DNA of 64,000 nt from Urophycis tenuis. Lineage: Eukaryota; Chordata; Actinopteri; Gadiformes; Phycidae. Location: the NCBI GenBank assembly GCA_036785325.1, contig JAXIVH010000150.1, positions 181,705 through 245,704 on the forward strand. The letters are read 5' to 3'. The first letter of the stretch is position 1, and each line of letters begins with the position of its first letter. This document shows, piece after piece, positions 22,701 to 34,718 of the stretch. The notes beneath the pieces were generated by a model, which had not been told where the DNA came from, searched no databases, and saw only the letters and a program-made list of their open reading frames with translations. The position numbers and the translations under genes were made by a program.

Positions 22701-24005
22701 TATATAAAAAATATAGGTATCAAAAAATCTAAATAAAAATGCTAAGGTGGTCGCGAGTATGTGCAATTGTAAACAGATGTGCATAATGTGGTCAACCAAA
22801 GAGAATCTTAGTCAACCAAAACTCGACTCTTGGCTCTTCGACTCTCGGACCAATCGGTTGGTCGACGGGGTGAAAAGAAATCTTTAGACGAACTAATGCA
22901 ACCACTGATAGCAACCACCAGTGATATTAAGGCCTCCACCTGGAGGCCTTAATATCACTGAGTGCAGGGCGGAGGAAGCCAGCGGGGTTTGTGTCCTCCT
23001 GGATGGCAGAGCTTCAATGTAAAGTGTCTCCCATTGGGCCTCTGTGACCTTTAATGTAAAGCAAGCCACAGAGGCCCGCGTCGCATCGCAGAAAGAAGAA
23101 CACTTCCAGGTCTTCTTCTGTGTTTTAGTGTAATTAGTCGCAATGGATGGAACCGAGTTGCCTGCCAAGGGGGCAATTCTGCTGTGTTCCCACTCAAAGC
23201 CCAGCGAGCGTTAAACACAAAAGCTGACCGAGCATCCTAGAGGAGACGACCTTTAGAAAAGAGAAAACTTACTTTCAACAGCTGTTGGATCAGGTACGTC
23301 AGGTCTGCATATGTCTCTCTCTCGCGCTCTGAAATGAGTGGATTAAGAAGCAAATCCTCTATTGGCACAATAAAGAACCTCGGAGTCCCGGGGAACCTAG
23401 GAGTAATGTGATTTTCTCCTTCAGGATTTTGATAGCTCATGCTTTAAGGAAGCCGTGTATCACTTTCGCTCAGGGGCTAATGCGGCAGCCATTTTTTAAA
23501 TGGCTCCAGAATTGAGCAGGAACGCGGCAGCCGTGGTCTGCGACAGCCGTGTAATCCCGTCACCGTGCGTCCTCTGAAGCTTAGGTGACAATGTTGGCCT
23601 TTTAAAGGTGCTCCATGAGAGGCTTAGAGTAAAGTCTTCTCACTGTCGAAGCTGCCATCACACACACGTTCCAGCTGTAGAGGAGGTTGAATTGATTTTA
23701 GATACAGATTTAAACAAACTAACAAAAATGGCCCCTCCAATCCAGCAAGTGCCCTATTTTAATTGTTTAAAAGCCCAATGTGCGCTTTCTGAACTGGACC
23801 GCTATGATCATGGCTCTGAACCCCAGACGCCTTGTTAGTAGACTCAACAGTAGTACGGCAGGCCATCCACAGAGAGAAAATTAACTTAAATTACCATTCA
23901 GGGTTCCCAGAGGTGGTCATTCACATGTAGTTATTATGAGACAGGAGGTCCAAATGAAATCTTCAAGCCCTAGCTGAAACTAATTGGATTTCTTTGTTCT
24001 TTGTC

Positions 24006-24011
24006 CCCCCC

Positions 24012-24056
<45 letters not shown>
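24006..24056. repeat. Poly-C / (CA)n tract
   Basis: A C-run of about 23 bases passes directly into a (CA)n repeat. Confidence 0.95.
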
Positions 24057-24060
<4 letters not shown>

Positions 24061-24644
24061 AGCCGCCCCTATCCTCAGCAGTACTGATATCAACATCACC
24101 ATACGATGCGTGATGAAGGCTTAACCGCCGGGGCCGTGACAGGGCCGCTGATCACGCCATCCCACCGCCTGTCCGCCGTCGCCGCTGTAATTACTCACGT
24201 TTCACCGGGTATCAAACGGCGTCATCTTAATAGGATTACCGCTATCGGAAAGGGTGTTGCAGTACAATTAAATGTGGTGATTGGCGGGTTTCATAGATTA
24301 GAGTTTAGTAACAAGCTGTAGGCTGTGTGGCTGTGTTACCTTTTCAGATGGTAGAGGGTGGGTTCCTTTCAAAAACTGATCGTTGGAGTTGATTACCATT
24401 TTTCAATACACCTTCAGTCTCCTCTGCACGGAAATAAAGCTTTCCATGAGTGTATACATCCAGGCATTAATGGACTGTGTGTGTGTGAGAGTGTGACAGC
24501 CGGGCAGTCGATGAACACCAGGGGAGGCAGAAGTTACAGCTTCAATTTGTTTAGAAATCCTTCCCTTGTGGTGGTGTTTGTCCTCAGAAGCCCTGTCCCA
24601 CCGTCTCTATTCTCAGTTGTCTCTCTCATCCATGCCCTGGTTCA

Positions 24645-24757
24645 CTCATTCATTCACTCACTCACTCACTCACTCACTCACTCACTCACTCACTCACTCA
24701 CTCACTCACTCACTCACTCACTCACTCACTCACTCACTCACCCACCCACCCACCCAC
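24645..24757. repeat. (TCAC)n microsatellite
   Basis: About 25 copies of TCAC ending in a few CCAC copies. It opens a Ser/Leu/Thr/His frame by chance. Confidence 0.97.
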
Positions 24758-26313
24758 GATGTGATGAAATCCGCGCGTGAGACCGCCCACTCCGGTGGGC
24801 TTGCTGTAGATCGCACAGCAGTCCACACACTTTTTAATTATTTTTCGGGGGGTGAATCAGACGGAGGCATGTGACCGCTGGGGGGGGCAGGTTCTGTAGC
24901 CCTGACCAGGACGGCGGTATTAAATGCCTTTTTTCCATCGCTGCATCATTTGAATAATGATGATTCATACCTTCAGAGGAGCAGCGAGACCACCCCTTTC
25001 ATTTTCTAAAATGATCTTTCTGAGCCGGCCCCTCTGAATCTGAGGAACTGAGACCGCGGCTCCTCACGCCTCCTGTCTTCATCTTCTCCTCTTCTGGGCC
25101 ACTTTTTATGTGTTTGGAAGCACAAACTTTGCCCATCATTCATTCATGTTGTTGTTGTTGTACTGGTGAGTCCATCGTGCCAGTCAGTGAGATTTACAAT
25201 TCCAAAAGACAGAAATGGTGCTATAGTTCAGGCACTTTGCTCTGACGCTTGCTACTGCCCCGGGGCGAGGACCAGTGTGTGAATCAGAGGGAACTAAATA
25301 TACAGAGGCCCTTCTCACCGCGCATTCTCCCCCAGCAAACCCTGTTTATTTCTGCTCGCGGTTTCGCCCAATGTGCATTTTAGTGGGAATCGATATTTGC
25401 AAAAAAGTAAGAATTGCAAACTCTTGCTACCCAAACGACGGGCTGCCCAGTGAATTGGTGGCCACTCCAAACCAAATGGGTTATACTTTATATTACACTT
25501 AAACACTCAGTTCCTTTTGGCTTCATACGGGGTAGCTTTTTTTAAAAGCCAAAATCTTAACATAAGGGAGTTAAGTTATTACATTGCAGTGCAGCCTGTG
25601 TGGTTGTGTTGGATGCTTTGGTAAAATGGACCAGAATACACCGTAATATTCACAGAATAGGATACTGCAGTATCCTTACCCTAACCCTTGGAGGTTTTAA
25701 AATTTACATTTACCATGCCGATGGCAAAAGGGCTGGTTGAAAAACTATTGTACATTTCACAAGCGTAGGGAAATGTCATGAGGCAACCAGAACCCATTTC
25801 TCATATTTCATGCAATTTTGACCCAGCGCAGGCAAAGCAAAGTTATCAACTACAAGCGTGAAAGTAAAACATATTTGTAAGGCCGATGACAATTTCATCA
25901 ACTGGTGTATAAATGTGCTTTAGAGGGCCTTCTGCGTGCTCTCGCCCTCTCTCTTCTCCTTTCATCTCCCCCCACATCTCCACGCGGCCCAAACCCTCGG
26001 CTTTCATCAGCATTCTGCGAGGGACGCGCTCTCATCGGCATTCTGGGGCCGTGGCGCCCAGGCTGGCCCACCACAACACCCAGCGCCCGGTCTCTGGTGA
26101 ACAAAGCAGTGCCTGCACGCACGCCGCGCCGCGCCTGCTCTCCAACCTGCACGCCGTTTTAGACCACGGCGCCGAGAGCATTGTTAGTGCGCCTTCCAAA
26201 AGGTTGTTGGGTCATTTCAAGAGACTCACGGACATAAACAGACAGGCGGCCGTAATTGGCTTTGGGCAGGATGCTAACGTAACGGCACTTATAACGGGCA
26301 GCTGTGTCTAGAT

Positions 26314-26975
26314 TACACTTGTGGCTCTGCGGTGTGTGTGTCTGTTTGTAATGTGCGTGCACATTTAAAGGTGTGTGTGTCTGTTTGTAATGTGTGTGCA
26401 CATTTAAAGGTGTGTGTGTACATCTAAAGGTGTGTGTGTGTCTGTTTGTAATGTGTGTGCACATTTAAAGGTGTGTGTGTACATCTAAAGGTGTGTGTGT
26501 CTGTTTGTAATGTGTGTGCACATTTAAAGGTGTGTGTGTACATCTAAAGGTGTGTGTGTCTGTTTGTAATATGTGTGCACATTTAAAGGTGTGTGTGTAC
26601 ATCTAAAGGTGTGTGTGTCTGTTTGTAATGTGTGTGTACATCTAAAGGTGTGTGTGTCTGTTTGTAATGTGTGTGTACATCTAAAGATGTGTGTCTGTTT
26701 GTAATGTGTGTGTACATTTAAAGGTGTGCGTGTCTGTTTGTAAAAGGTGTGTGTGTCTGTTTGTAATGTGTGTGTACATTTAAAGGTGTGTGTCTGTTTG
26801 TAACGTGTGTGTACATTTAAAGATGTGTGTGTATCTGTAATGTATGTGTACATTTAAAGGTGTGTGTGTCTGTTTGTAATGTGTTTGTACATTTAAAGGT
26901 GTGCGTGTCTAATGTGTGTGTACATTTAAAGGTGTGTGTGTCTGTTTGTAATGTGTTTGTACATTTAAAGGTGTG
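26314..26975 (+). repeat. 43-45-bp compound minisatellite
   Basis: Repeats of GGTGTGTGTCTGTTTGTAAT and GTGTGTGTACATTTAAA, with shorter GGTGTGTGTGTACATCTAAA submotifs. About 20 irregular units. High TG content with spaced TTTAAA elements. Confidence 0.93.
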
Positions 26976-27088
26976 CGTGTTTGCCCCAGTCTAGGGGCAA
27001 ACACGCAGTCTAGCCCCAGTCTAGTCTCTGGGATGCTTAATTATTTGCACACGGCGCAGTGGAGTCGCCTGGTGGTGCTGTGTCTCTC

Positions 27089-27222
27089 GTCTTCATGCGT
27101 TCATAACGGGCGCCGCCTTGTCTTCCGTCTTCATGCGTTCATAACGGGCGCCGCCTTGTCTCCCGTCTTCATGCGTTCATAACGGGCGCCGCCTTGTCTC
27201 CCGTCTTCATGCGTTCATAACA
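27089..27222 (+). repeat. 38-bp tandem repeat just upstream of exon 5
   Basis: CTTCATGCGTTCATAAC recurs at 27091, 27129, 27167 and 27205, exactly 38 apart, joined by GGGCGCCGCCTTGTC. The last copy ends about 57 bases before the exon 5 acceptor. Confidence 0.97.
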
Positions 27223-27279
27223 CCGTCTGCACGCCACCCCGCCGCTGACCGCGTGCGTCGCCTGTGTCTGTGTGTGCAG

Positions 27280-27412
27280 CTGGCGTCGGGGATCTACAGC
27301 TTCACCTGCTCCCTGTGGAGCCACCACACCGACTGCTTCCTGCGGCAGATCTACGCCAGCGACGAGGCTGCGGCTCTGAGCTCTCTGGAGAGGACGCTGC
27401 TCTCCCTCAAAG
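27280..27412 (+). CDS. ipo11: ipo11 exon 5 (residues 173-217)
   Basis: Reads LASGIYSFTCSLWSHHTDCF, LRQIYASDEAAALSSLERTL and LSLK plus one base. It corresponds to human LASGIYNFACSLWNHHTDTF...LSSLERTLLSLK. Acceptor TGTGCAG, donor GTAACG at 27413. In frame with exon 4 and exon 6. Confidence 0.96.
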
Positions 27413-28749
27413 GTAACGGCGCCCGCACCACCGCGCACACGCAGCCCTCTGACGCTTTCATTGGCCCGTTATTATGGTCTAAAACAAAGGGATTGCACAG
27501 AGACAAATAGTTTTTTTTTTTATTTTTTTTTTTACTCATAATCGTTCAATATTAAACTGCTTGGCACATCTCTTATCAGATCTGTTGGGTGTTGAAGATA
27601 TAGGCTCTAGATAAACACTGAAGTGAGGGCTCCTGTGACGTCGCAGGGTTTATGGGGCCTGGAATAGAATGAGGACATCGATCATCACACATCAGGTCTT
27701 GCTCAGTTCAGAACACAAACACATTATTGGGTGTGAGAAGCTGTCATGGTCTGGTGACGATGTGAGTAGACAGATGTTTGTCCTAGCAGCTGCACCGCTG
27801 ATTAAACAAGCTTGTAATGATTAATATTCATTGATGATAATTTTTTGTGAATGACAGTGCACATGCTCCCAACTTCCCACCTTGAAAGAATTGCCTTTGC
27901 TATTTACTTTAGTTTGGCGGGTCGACGTTTCATTGCCTGGCTGAGAAACTCGATGACCATGAGTACTGTTAGCATAGCTTATAACATGTACTTATAACCT
28001 GTCCACTGTTGGCTACACTGACTTATTATACTAACACGTGATACCGCTCCAAAAACACTTTTTGTTACTGTTACTTCTGTGACTATTGTGCCCGTCACCT
28101 GTCAGCCACTGAACAGACTACTCAGTCGGATGGTCAGATTAGTCGCAGCAGGGCACCAAATGAGTTGTCAATGTTTTATTCACGGTTCAACTCATTTCCC
28201 CATTCCCAGCACCCCGCAGAAGACAAGGTTTTAGTTCTGTGGCGTGATATTGGTGGTCCGTCAGGGACCCAGGAGGAGTGCTCCGTGCATGAGCTCTGCT
28301 CCGAGGCAGCCCAGGGGCCTCTGCTGCCGAGTGGGCCAGCCATGGAGCCCAGTTGTTTTCTGATGGGGGGGTAATTAGACATTCAACTGGTTGATTTGAT
28401 CCCAAAACGTCCACGTTAGTCTTTCTAGTCGCCACATTTATCTACTCTGCATAACTCTTTGCGTTTTAGAACCTGCATTACAGCCCATAGCAACCCGCGG
28501 CCAAAATGTGTTTTCCGTTGACTCCATAGGTACTTCCAGGCAATGAATACTAATGTCCAGATGGAGTGCTGGAGTACACATCCCCATCCCTAACCCGCAC
28601 ACACACACACAGTGGATTAGCATGGGGCCTGTCTTGGCCCCAAAGTACTTAATCTAGCATGGTGGCGCTGAAGCATCACAGCGTCTGAGAGCAAACACGT
28701 GGGCCCATGTGTTTGCTGCTAAAGTGGCCTTCTTCCCTTTGTTCCCCAG
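27413..28749 (+). other. ipo11 intron 5
   Basis: About 1.3 kb of apparently unique sequence. No feature beyond a poly-T stretch at 27510-27532. Confidence 0.8.
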
Positions 28750-28808
28750 TGCTCCGCAAACTGACAGTGCATGGATTCCAGACGCCACAGCAGAATATGG
28801 AAGTGATG
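28750..28808 (+). CDS. ipo11: ipo11 exon 6 (residues 217-236)
   Basis: Reads (V)LRKLTVHGFQTPQQNMEVM, matching human VLRKLTVNGFVEPHKNMEVM. Acceptor CCCCAG, donor GTGAGT at 28809. Two bases complete the split codon of exon 5; ends in phase 0. Confidence 0.95.
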
Positions 28809-31479
28809 GTGAGTTGAAATGGGCTTTTTTTAGCAGTAAAGAGTGGATCCCTTTGTTCATCATTTGCCAATTAGTTCAATTTATTCGGTCACTTTTGATT
28901 TTGAAAATGCCTCCCTATCATAATGTGTTGAGTACTGGTGATGGCTGCGATTGAAAGTGCATTAAACTATGTTGGAGTTATGACTCGCCTCTCAGCTCTG
29001 TGCACAGCCATCCCAATTAGAATGCTCCCAATAAAAGGCACTCTTCAGTCAAGTCTCCACACACACAGACACACACACACACACACGCACGCACGCACAC
29101 AAACACACACACACACACAGGGAGGCTTTCATACTCTAATGGCTACCACTTAAAGATATCCTTTGCAGAAGATACCCCAGCGCGTTGAACTCACTCCGTG
29201 TATTCTCGCCCATCCCTCCGCTCCCATTGGCACGGCGGCTGGCTTGTTAGATAAATGGCGCTGGCTGCTGTTGTTTCCTGCGTCGCGGTGTCTCAGAGGA
29301 CAATGTGGCCCCGGCGATCAGACAATCGCAAGCGCTTCTCCTCTTAAGCGCTCCGAGGCGGAATCCGCACAACGGAGGGATTTTGACACGTTGTATTGGT
29401 AATGGATGTCAGAGTGAGGCCAGGAGGGAACGTCACGATGATTTGATCACCCTGACCGCTCCGGTCCTTTTTAAGAGGGAGCATTCAGGGTCCTTTTATC
29501 GACTCCACACTTTCCACAACCCATTCCGATAAATTCCAGAAGGCGCAGGCCAGCGTTCATGCAGCGTTGGCTCAGCCCGGCCCGGCCTCGTGGACCGGCC
29601 GGGCTCCCCCAGAACATTTGGTGGAGAACGTCTGTTGAACGCCACCCATCCTCTATACTGTAGTGTGTAATGTTCTAGTGCAGCCACACTTTATGAGATG
29701 ATCATACGATCATACGCATTTCTCCAGCTTCACCTGAAATTGTTTGCCCCTGACCTTCACCTTTTGTCAAATTAACTTTGGCTCTTTGTGGTCACGCGTG
29801 ACCCTCAAATTGAAACGGTGTGTGCGTGCGTGTGTGTGCGCGTGGTACATCTTCCTTTCCCGCCAATTTCCTCGTCTTCTGTGCACCAGAGTGGCGTTGA
29901 GGGGATTCTAACGCGTGATAGAAGGATGCTCAGCACGCTGCATTCTGCTGCTAATGAGACAGCTCTCTGCCGCCAGCAGCTTTATGTGATGGCGGAATAC
30001 AACGCATTAAAAAGACATTAACTGTGAGCAGGAGCTGGCCATTTCACCACAAGCCATCGGCCCCAATCGATATTTCATACTGGTTTCTATACAGCGTTGC
30101 TCAAAAACTCCCTGTTTTTCTCCTACATTTATGCGGTTATTTAATGAGATATTTACTTATTTTTTTTAATCAAGACATTGTGTCAAATCTCGCAGACTGT
30201 GTTTACTTGTGGTTGGCGCTTACTAAAAATGGAATGTAAAATTACAGAAAAGAAACTCGATGTGGGGTGCCTTGATTTGTGACACACACACACACACACA
30301 CACTAGATTGACACCGTGCACACGACAATCATTCAATTTACACACTTGTCTCACACTCACTTGCTCACGAGTGTCGGGTGAGCCTGTAATCATACTCAGC
30401 ATTGTTTGCAGACATGTCTGCTATTAGCTTCCGTGACCTGGAACAAATTAGTCAGCAACATGAAAGGCGTTACGTGTTGTTAAGGGAAACCCGTTGGATG
30501 GTTCTAACGAGGATGATGGCACATTAATTAAGAGGCTGCGCTGATGGATGAGGGGTCATGGAAACCTGCTAATGACTAAAAATATCAATGCTCTTGCTGG
30601 GTTATTTAAGGACACCTCTGGGACACCTATGAGACATTGACATTTCGCCCTAGATTATTGTTACCGGAGATGCACACTTTCTAAAAGTTAATTTGGCACA
30701 TGCAAATGGTTAAAGGTTTTTGAGGCATAATCTTGCAATATTAAACAGGTGCTGTTTAATATTGAAAAAAACCCATCTCATTAAGTGCTTATTTAATTTT
30801 ACAATATAGGTGTTGTGTATTTGCAATGGTTGGTACAAATCCTTGCTGATTTTTTTAAATCTTATTAAACAATAAAATATTAAAAATTTAATGTAAGACA
30901 TTATTTAAAGAAATTATGAAAAGCTTACCTAAATATAATGCAGTCTTTTAATAATGCATGTAATGCATTGTAGGGTATTATAAAAGTTTGTGTTTCTTTT
31001 GACCGTGCAGCACTTTCAGAAAGTTTCCTGTAGTCAATCTGCTTTTGATGATATGGTTCGGTTGTTCTCAGTGTCACTCGTCACTTTGGATAAAGATATT
31101 GAAGATTGAGTCTGGTTCATTCCTTAAATCACTGTTATTGTAAATTGTATAAATTGTTAAACATTAGAGACAGCCAGAGAGAGACACCAGGTGGTTTTCA
31201 GAGGCAGAAGGCGTTTAATGAACTGAAATTCATTATTATTAGACGCTACACATTGACCTCAAATAATTTGCTCATATTTCAATAAGCAGCTCGGGAATTC
31301 ATGTTCTAAATCTGGCTAAAGGGTGATGATTAACTCACCATCTCACCCTGTCCTCTATTGTCTGAATGAAAATCAAACAGATCATCTTCTTTCTTGTCTC
31401 TATTGACTTTTGTCAAAATTAGTTTTTTGTTTTGTTTTCTAGACTGTTGTTTCGAAAATGTCCTTCCTCTCTATTAGTG

Positions 31480-31480
<1 letters not shown>

Positions 31481-31545
<65 letters not shown>
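31481..31545. repeat. (CA)n microsatellite
   Basis: Pure CA repeat of about 65 bases. Confidence 0.97.
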
Positions 31546-31546
<1 letters not shown>

Positions 31547-31712
31547 ATATATATTAATGGATCAGTTGCAAACTTCTCAATGACCTGGAGAAAGAACGCC
31601 ATGTTGTTTGCTACCAATTGTAAAAAATGCACTTGGAAAATAAGTCTTGTCAGTGATTCTGACGGGATGCACCATGGTCTGTGGTGCTGAATAATTTATT
31701 TGTTAGCATGGC

Positions 31713-31763
<51 letters not shown>

Positions 31764-33233
31764 CTGAGTGGACAGTTAGCATTTTTGAATACCATGGCAT
31801 GATAATCATTTTGGGTATATTTTGTATTTTGTTGTTCCTTGAATTTAAACCAGTGCAGTTATTAGAGACGTTGTCAAGTCAAAGTGTTTTATCATTAGAT
31901 GAGCAATACACATGACATGCAAAGTTGAATTATTTGCAACCGGCCTATGGCCACGTGTGACCGCGAGTCTTGTTAGGAACAGACTAACAATCACTAGTTG
32001 GGACTAGTTTGGTACATTTGGATATCGAGGTGAACGTGTTGGTGGTTGGTCATGAGGCTTGCTCTTCTCCATTCCCAACATGCTGTATGCATCTTGACCA
32101 GGATCTGACATGTCTGGTGGGGGGTTTTCATGCCTGACCTTCAAATTTCTCACTTTTTCTTGACGTCTCACTCCATCGCTCCCCCGCATTAGAGGCACTG
32201 CTAACCTCTTATTTTCATTTCCTCACCTCTTTTTTCCTCCCTTCTGTACTTCCTGGAAGGGTAGGAGATTTATTGGCTGGCCAGTCCCCCAACTGAGACT
32301 TTAATCACAACTGGCCTAATGATTATCTGTCCCCATTATGGTGAGCAGGAGATAATAGAGATGGCAGCGTGATGAACTGAAACTGTACTCCCACCAGCAA
32401 ACACACACACATAACACATAACACACACACACACACACACTCACACAGTTTTCCCATTCATACTCTTTAATGCATTCAGAGTCCCAGGACACTGGCAGGT
32501 TTGTCACAAACTGCTATTGGGCTGTGCTTCAGGAGCCTCTGTACATTCGTACACTGATCATATAGTCCATTCTCACCTCTATCCAGTTCGTCATGGGAAC
32601 ATGCATCTCCAATACCACGCCTTTTTTTTACTGTTCATGTGGTATGATTTTGTTTTCATCTAGTCTATGTTCGGTACATTCATCCATCCTCCAGCTTTAC
32701 GTTTACCATCGTACATTCAGTTGTTTGCGTGCATGTTGGTCTTTGTGGAAGTGCTGCTTTGACCTATCTTTCCCACCTCCAGTACGCGCTCTCTTCCGTA
32801 CCCTCCACCCACCCATCCTCTCCACGCTCCTCTTCATCGTGTTCCCCTGCCCCGGCCGCCCCCCTCTTCGCCACAACTCGTGGGTCTCTAGTGGCCGTCT
32901 GGCCGCCTGCGTGATGAGCGGCGCCGCGGCTGACCTCTCGTCCCGGCGCCAACTCGATGGGCTAAACAAACCCCGCGCCGGTCCGTCCGTCGGCTTCGCT
33001 TGTCCGCTGCCACGGCCCCGCTGCCAAGGAGACACACTCGTTCCCACCGCCGCCGCAGCAGCAGCAGCAGCAGCGTGGGTCCTTTGTCGATGCGTGTGAT
33101 TCAGACACACATGCTTAGACACACACTCCCGCCTGATTGGTGAGGATCGTGTCGAGTGTGGATCACAGCTGGAAAGTTGAGTCAGGCTCGAGCCGCGGAA
33201 AAACTCTGACTTGCTTGGCTGGACTTTCCTGCT

Positions 33234-33720
33234 CTGAGACTTAACTTGGACTCACCAGCTGTGAGACTTAACTTGGACTCCTTGCTGTGAGACTTAACTT
33301 GGACTCCTTGCGGTGAGACTTAACTTGGACTCACCAGCTGTGAGATTTGACTTGGACTCACCAGCTGTGAGACTTAACTTGGACTCCTTGCTGTGAGACT
33401 TAACTTGGACTCCTTGCGGTGAGACTTAACTTGGACTCACCAGCTGTGAGATTTGACTTGGACTCACCAGCTGTGAGACTTAACTTGGACTCCTTGATCT
33501 GAGACTTGACTTGGACTCACCAGCTGTGAGATTTGACTTGGACTCACCAGCTGTGAGACTTAACTTGGACTCCTTGCGGTGAGACTTGACTTGGACTCCA
33601 TGCGGTGAGACTTGACTTGGACTCACCAGCTGTGAGATTTGACTTGGACTCCTTGATGTGAGACTTTATTCGGACTCCCCAGCTGTGAGACATGACTTAC
33701 TCCAGACTTGACTGCTGTGA
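33234..33720 (+). repeat. 26-27-bp minisatellite, about 18 copies
   Basis: Unit CTGTGAGACTTAACTTGGAC followed by TCACCAG or TCCTTG. The two endings alternate in a non-random order (a higher-order block repeats around 33260-33480), pointing to block duplication. Confidence 0.97.
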
Positions 33721-34669
33721 GTATCCCTGGGACAGATTCCAAGTGCTTTGAAGTTATCATTGGATCCACTGTTAGTTTGTTGCATCGGTAGTCCAAAAAC
33801 AAGGGTACTTTTAAACATGTCCCAGCCTTGAACAACTCACCAGTACTGGCAGACCAGGGTATTAGGGGTCCCTGATGACCGAATGAGCCAAGCTAAAGCA
33901 GGCCTAGTGGTCACTTAATAATGACAATATAGATAATACGAAACAATAACTGATAACATATTTTGGTGTACATTTCTTGTAATCCCTCTATTTTAATGGC
34001 CTGCTCAGATTATTCCTGTCAAGCAACAAGCATAGGCTGAGGCTGACGAGGGGCTTGGCAGATGATATATCACTATCTCACCTTGCTTTCCCGACATTAA
34101 GGTGATGCTGTGGACTAGTTGCAAAACCAAGTTAATGAAATACAATTAGGAAGTCCAGATACTCTCCACCCACGGGCTGCAACTTTGCCTCATTCTGAAA
34201 TCCTTATTCATGCGAGGCCCAAAGCATATGGAGCAGCGGGCCTGGTGTTGTGCTACAGGACAGGAACGGAAGCCGTGTTTGGAATGAAGTGAATACTCAT
34301 GGCGTGCATATGGGGCGTGCTGAAAGGACCTCAAGTCTCTCTTTTGGATGCATGAATTCAAAAACTTTATTTCCTTTTTTTTTGTCTCTATAAAACTCTC
34401 CATAAATTCTATTTAATGACTAATGAATCACCCAATTAATTATCTTATTATTTCCCCGTACCATTTTACTTGAGATTTGCAATGCATATTGCAATTGTAT
34501 CCATGTCCACTTTTATGAGTCCGGGTTTACTGGGAACACTTGAGACTTGACTTGGACTTGCACCCAGAGACTTGAATACAGCCCGGGTCTTGATATGCAA
34601 AGCACTCGGCCATGAAACCTCAATCTGTCTCTGTCTGTCTCCCTTATCTCTCCCCTCTTTCTTCTGCAG

Positions 34670-34718
34670 GGTTTCCTGAATGCCGTCTTTGAGAGGCTAA
34701 AACAGTTCCTTGAGTGCT
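34670..34718 (+). CDS. ipo11: ipo11 exon 7 (residues 237-253)
   Basis: Reads GFLNAVFERLKQFLEC plus one base, matching human GFLHGIFERLKQFLEC. Strong pyrimidine tract and TTCTGCAG acceptor; donor GTGAGT at 34719. Confidence 0.95.

Larger units (their letters stand above)
16901..27279 (+). other. ipo11 intron 4 (10.4 kb)
   Basis: The longest complete intron in the window. It holds minisatellites at 16972-17745, 19434-19897, 26314-26975 and 27089-27222; (CA)n-rich tracts at 18690-18800 and 21397-21485; a poly-C/(CA)n tract at 24006-24056; a (TCAC)n tract at 24645-24757; and two interspersed repeat fragments (19950-20015, 22573-22700). Between these is unique sequence with no recognised gene. 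Confidence 0.8.
28809..34669 (+). other. ipo11 intron 6 (5.9 kb)
   Basis: Holds (CA)n tracts at about 29060-29120, 30283-30303, 31481-31545 and 31713-31760, a (GCA)n-like run near 33055-33074, and a 26-27-bp minisatellite at 33234-33720. The segment 30600-31450 is AT-rich and unique. No coding exon is recognised on either strand; the human intronic gene LRRC70 sits in a later intron. Confidence 0.8.
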
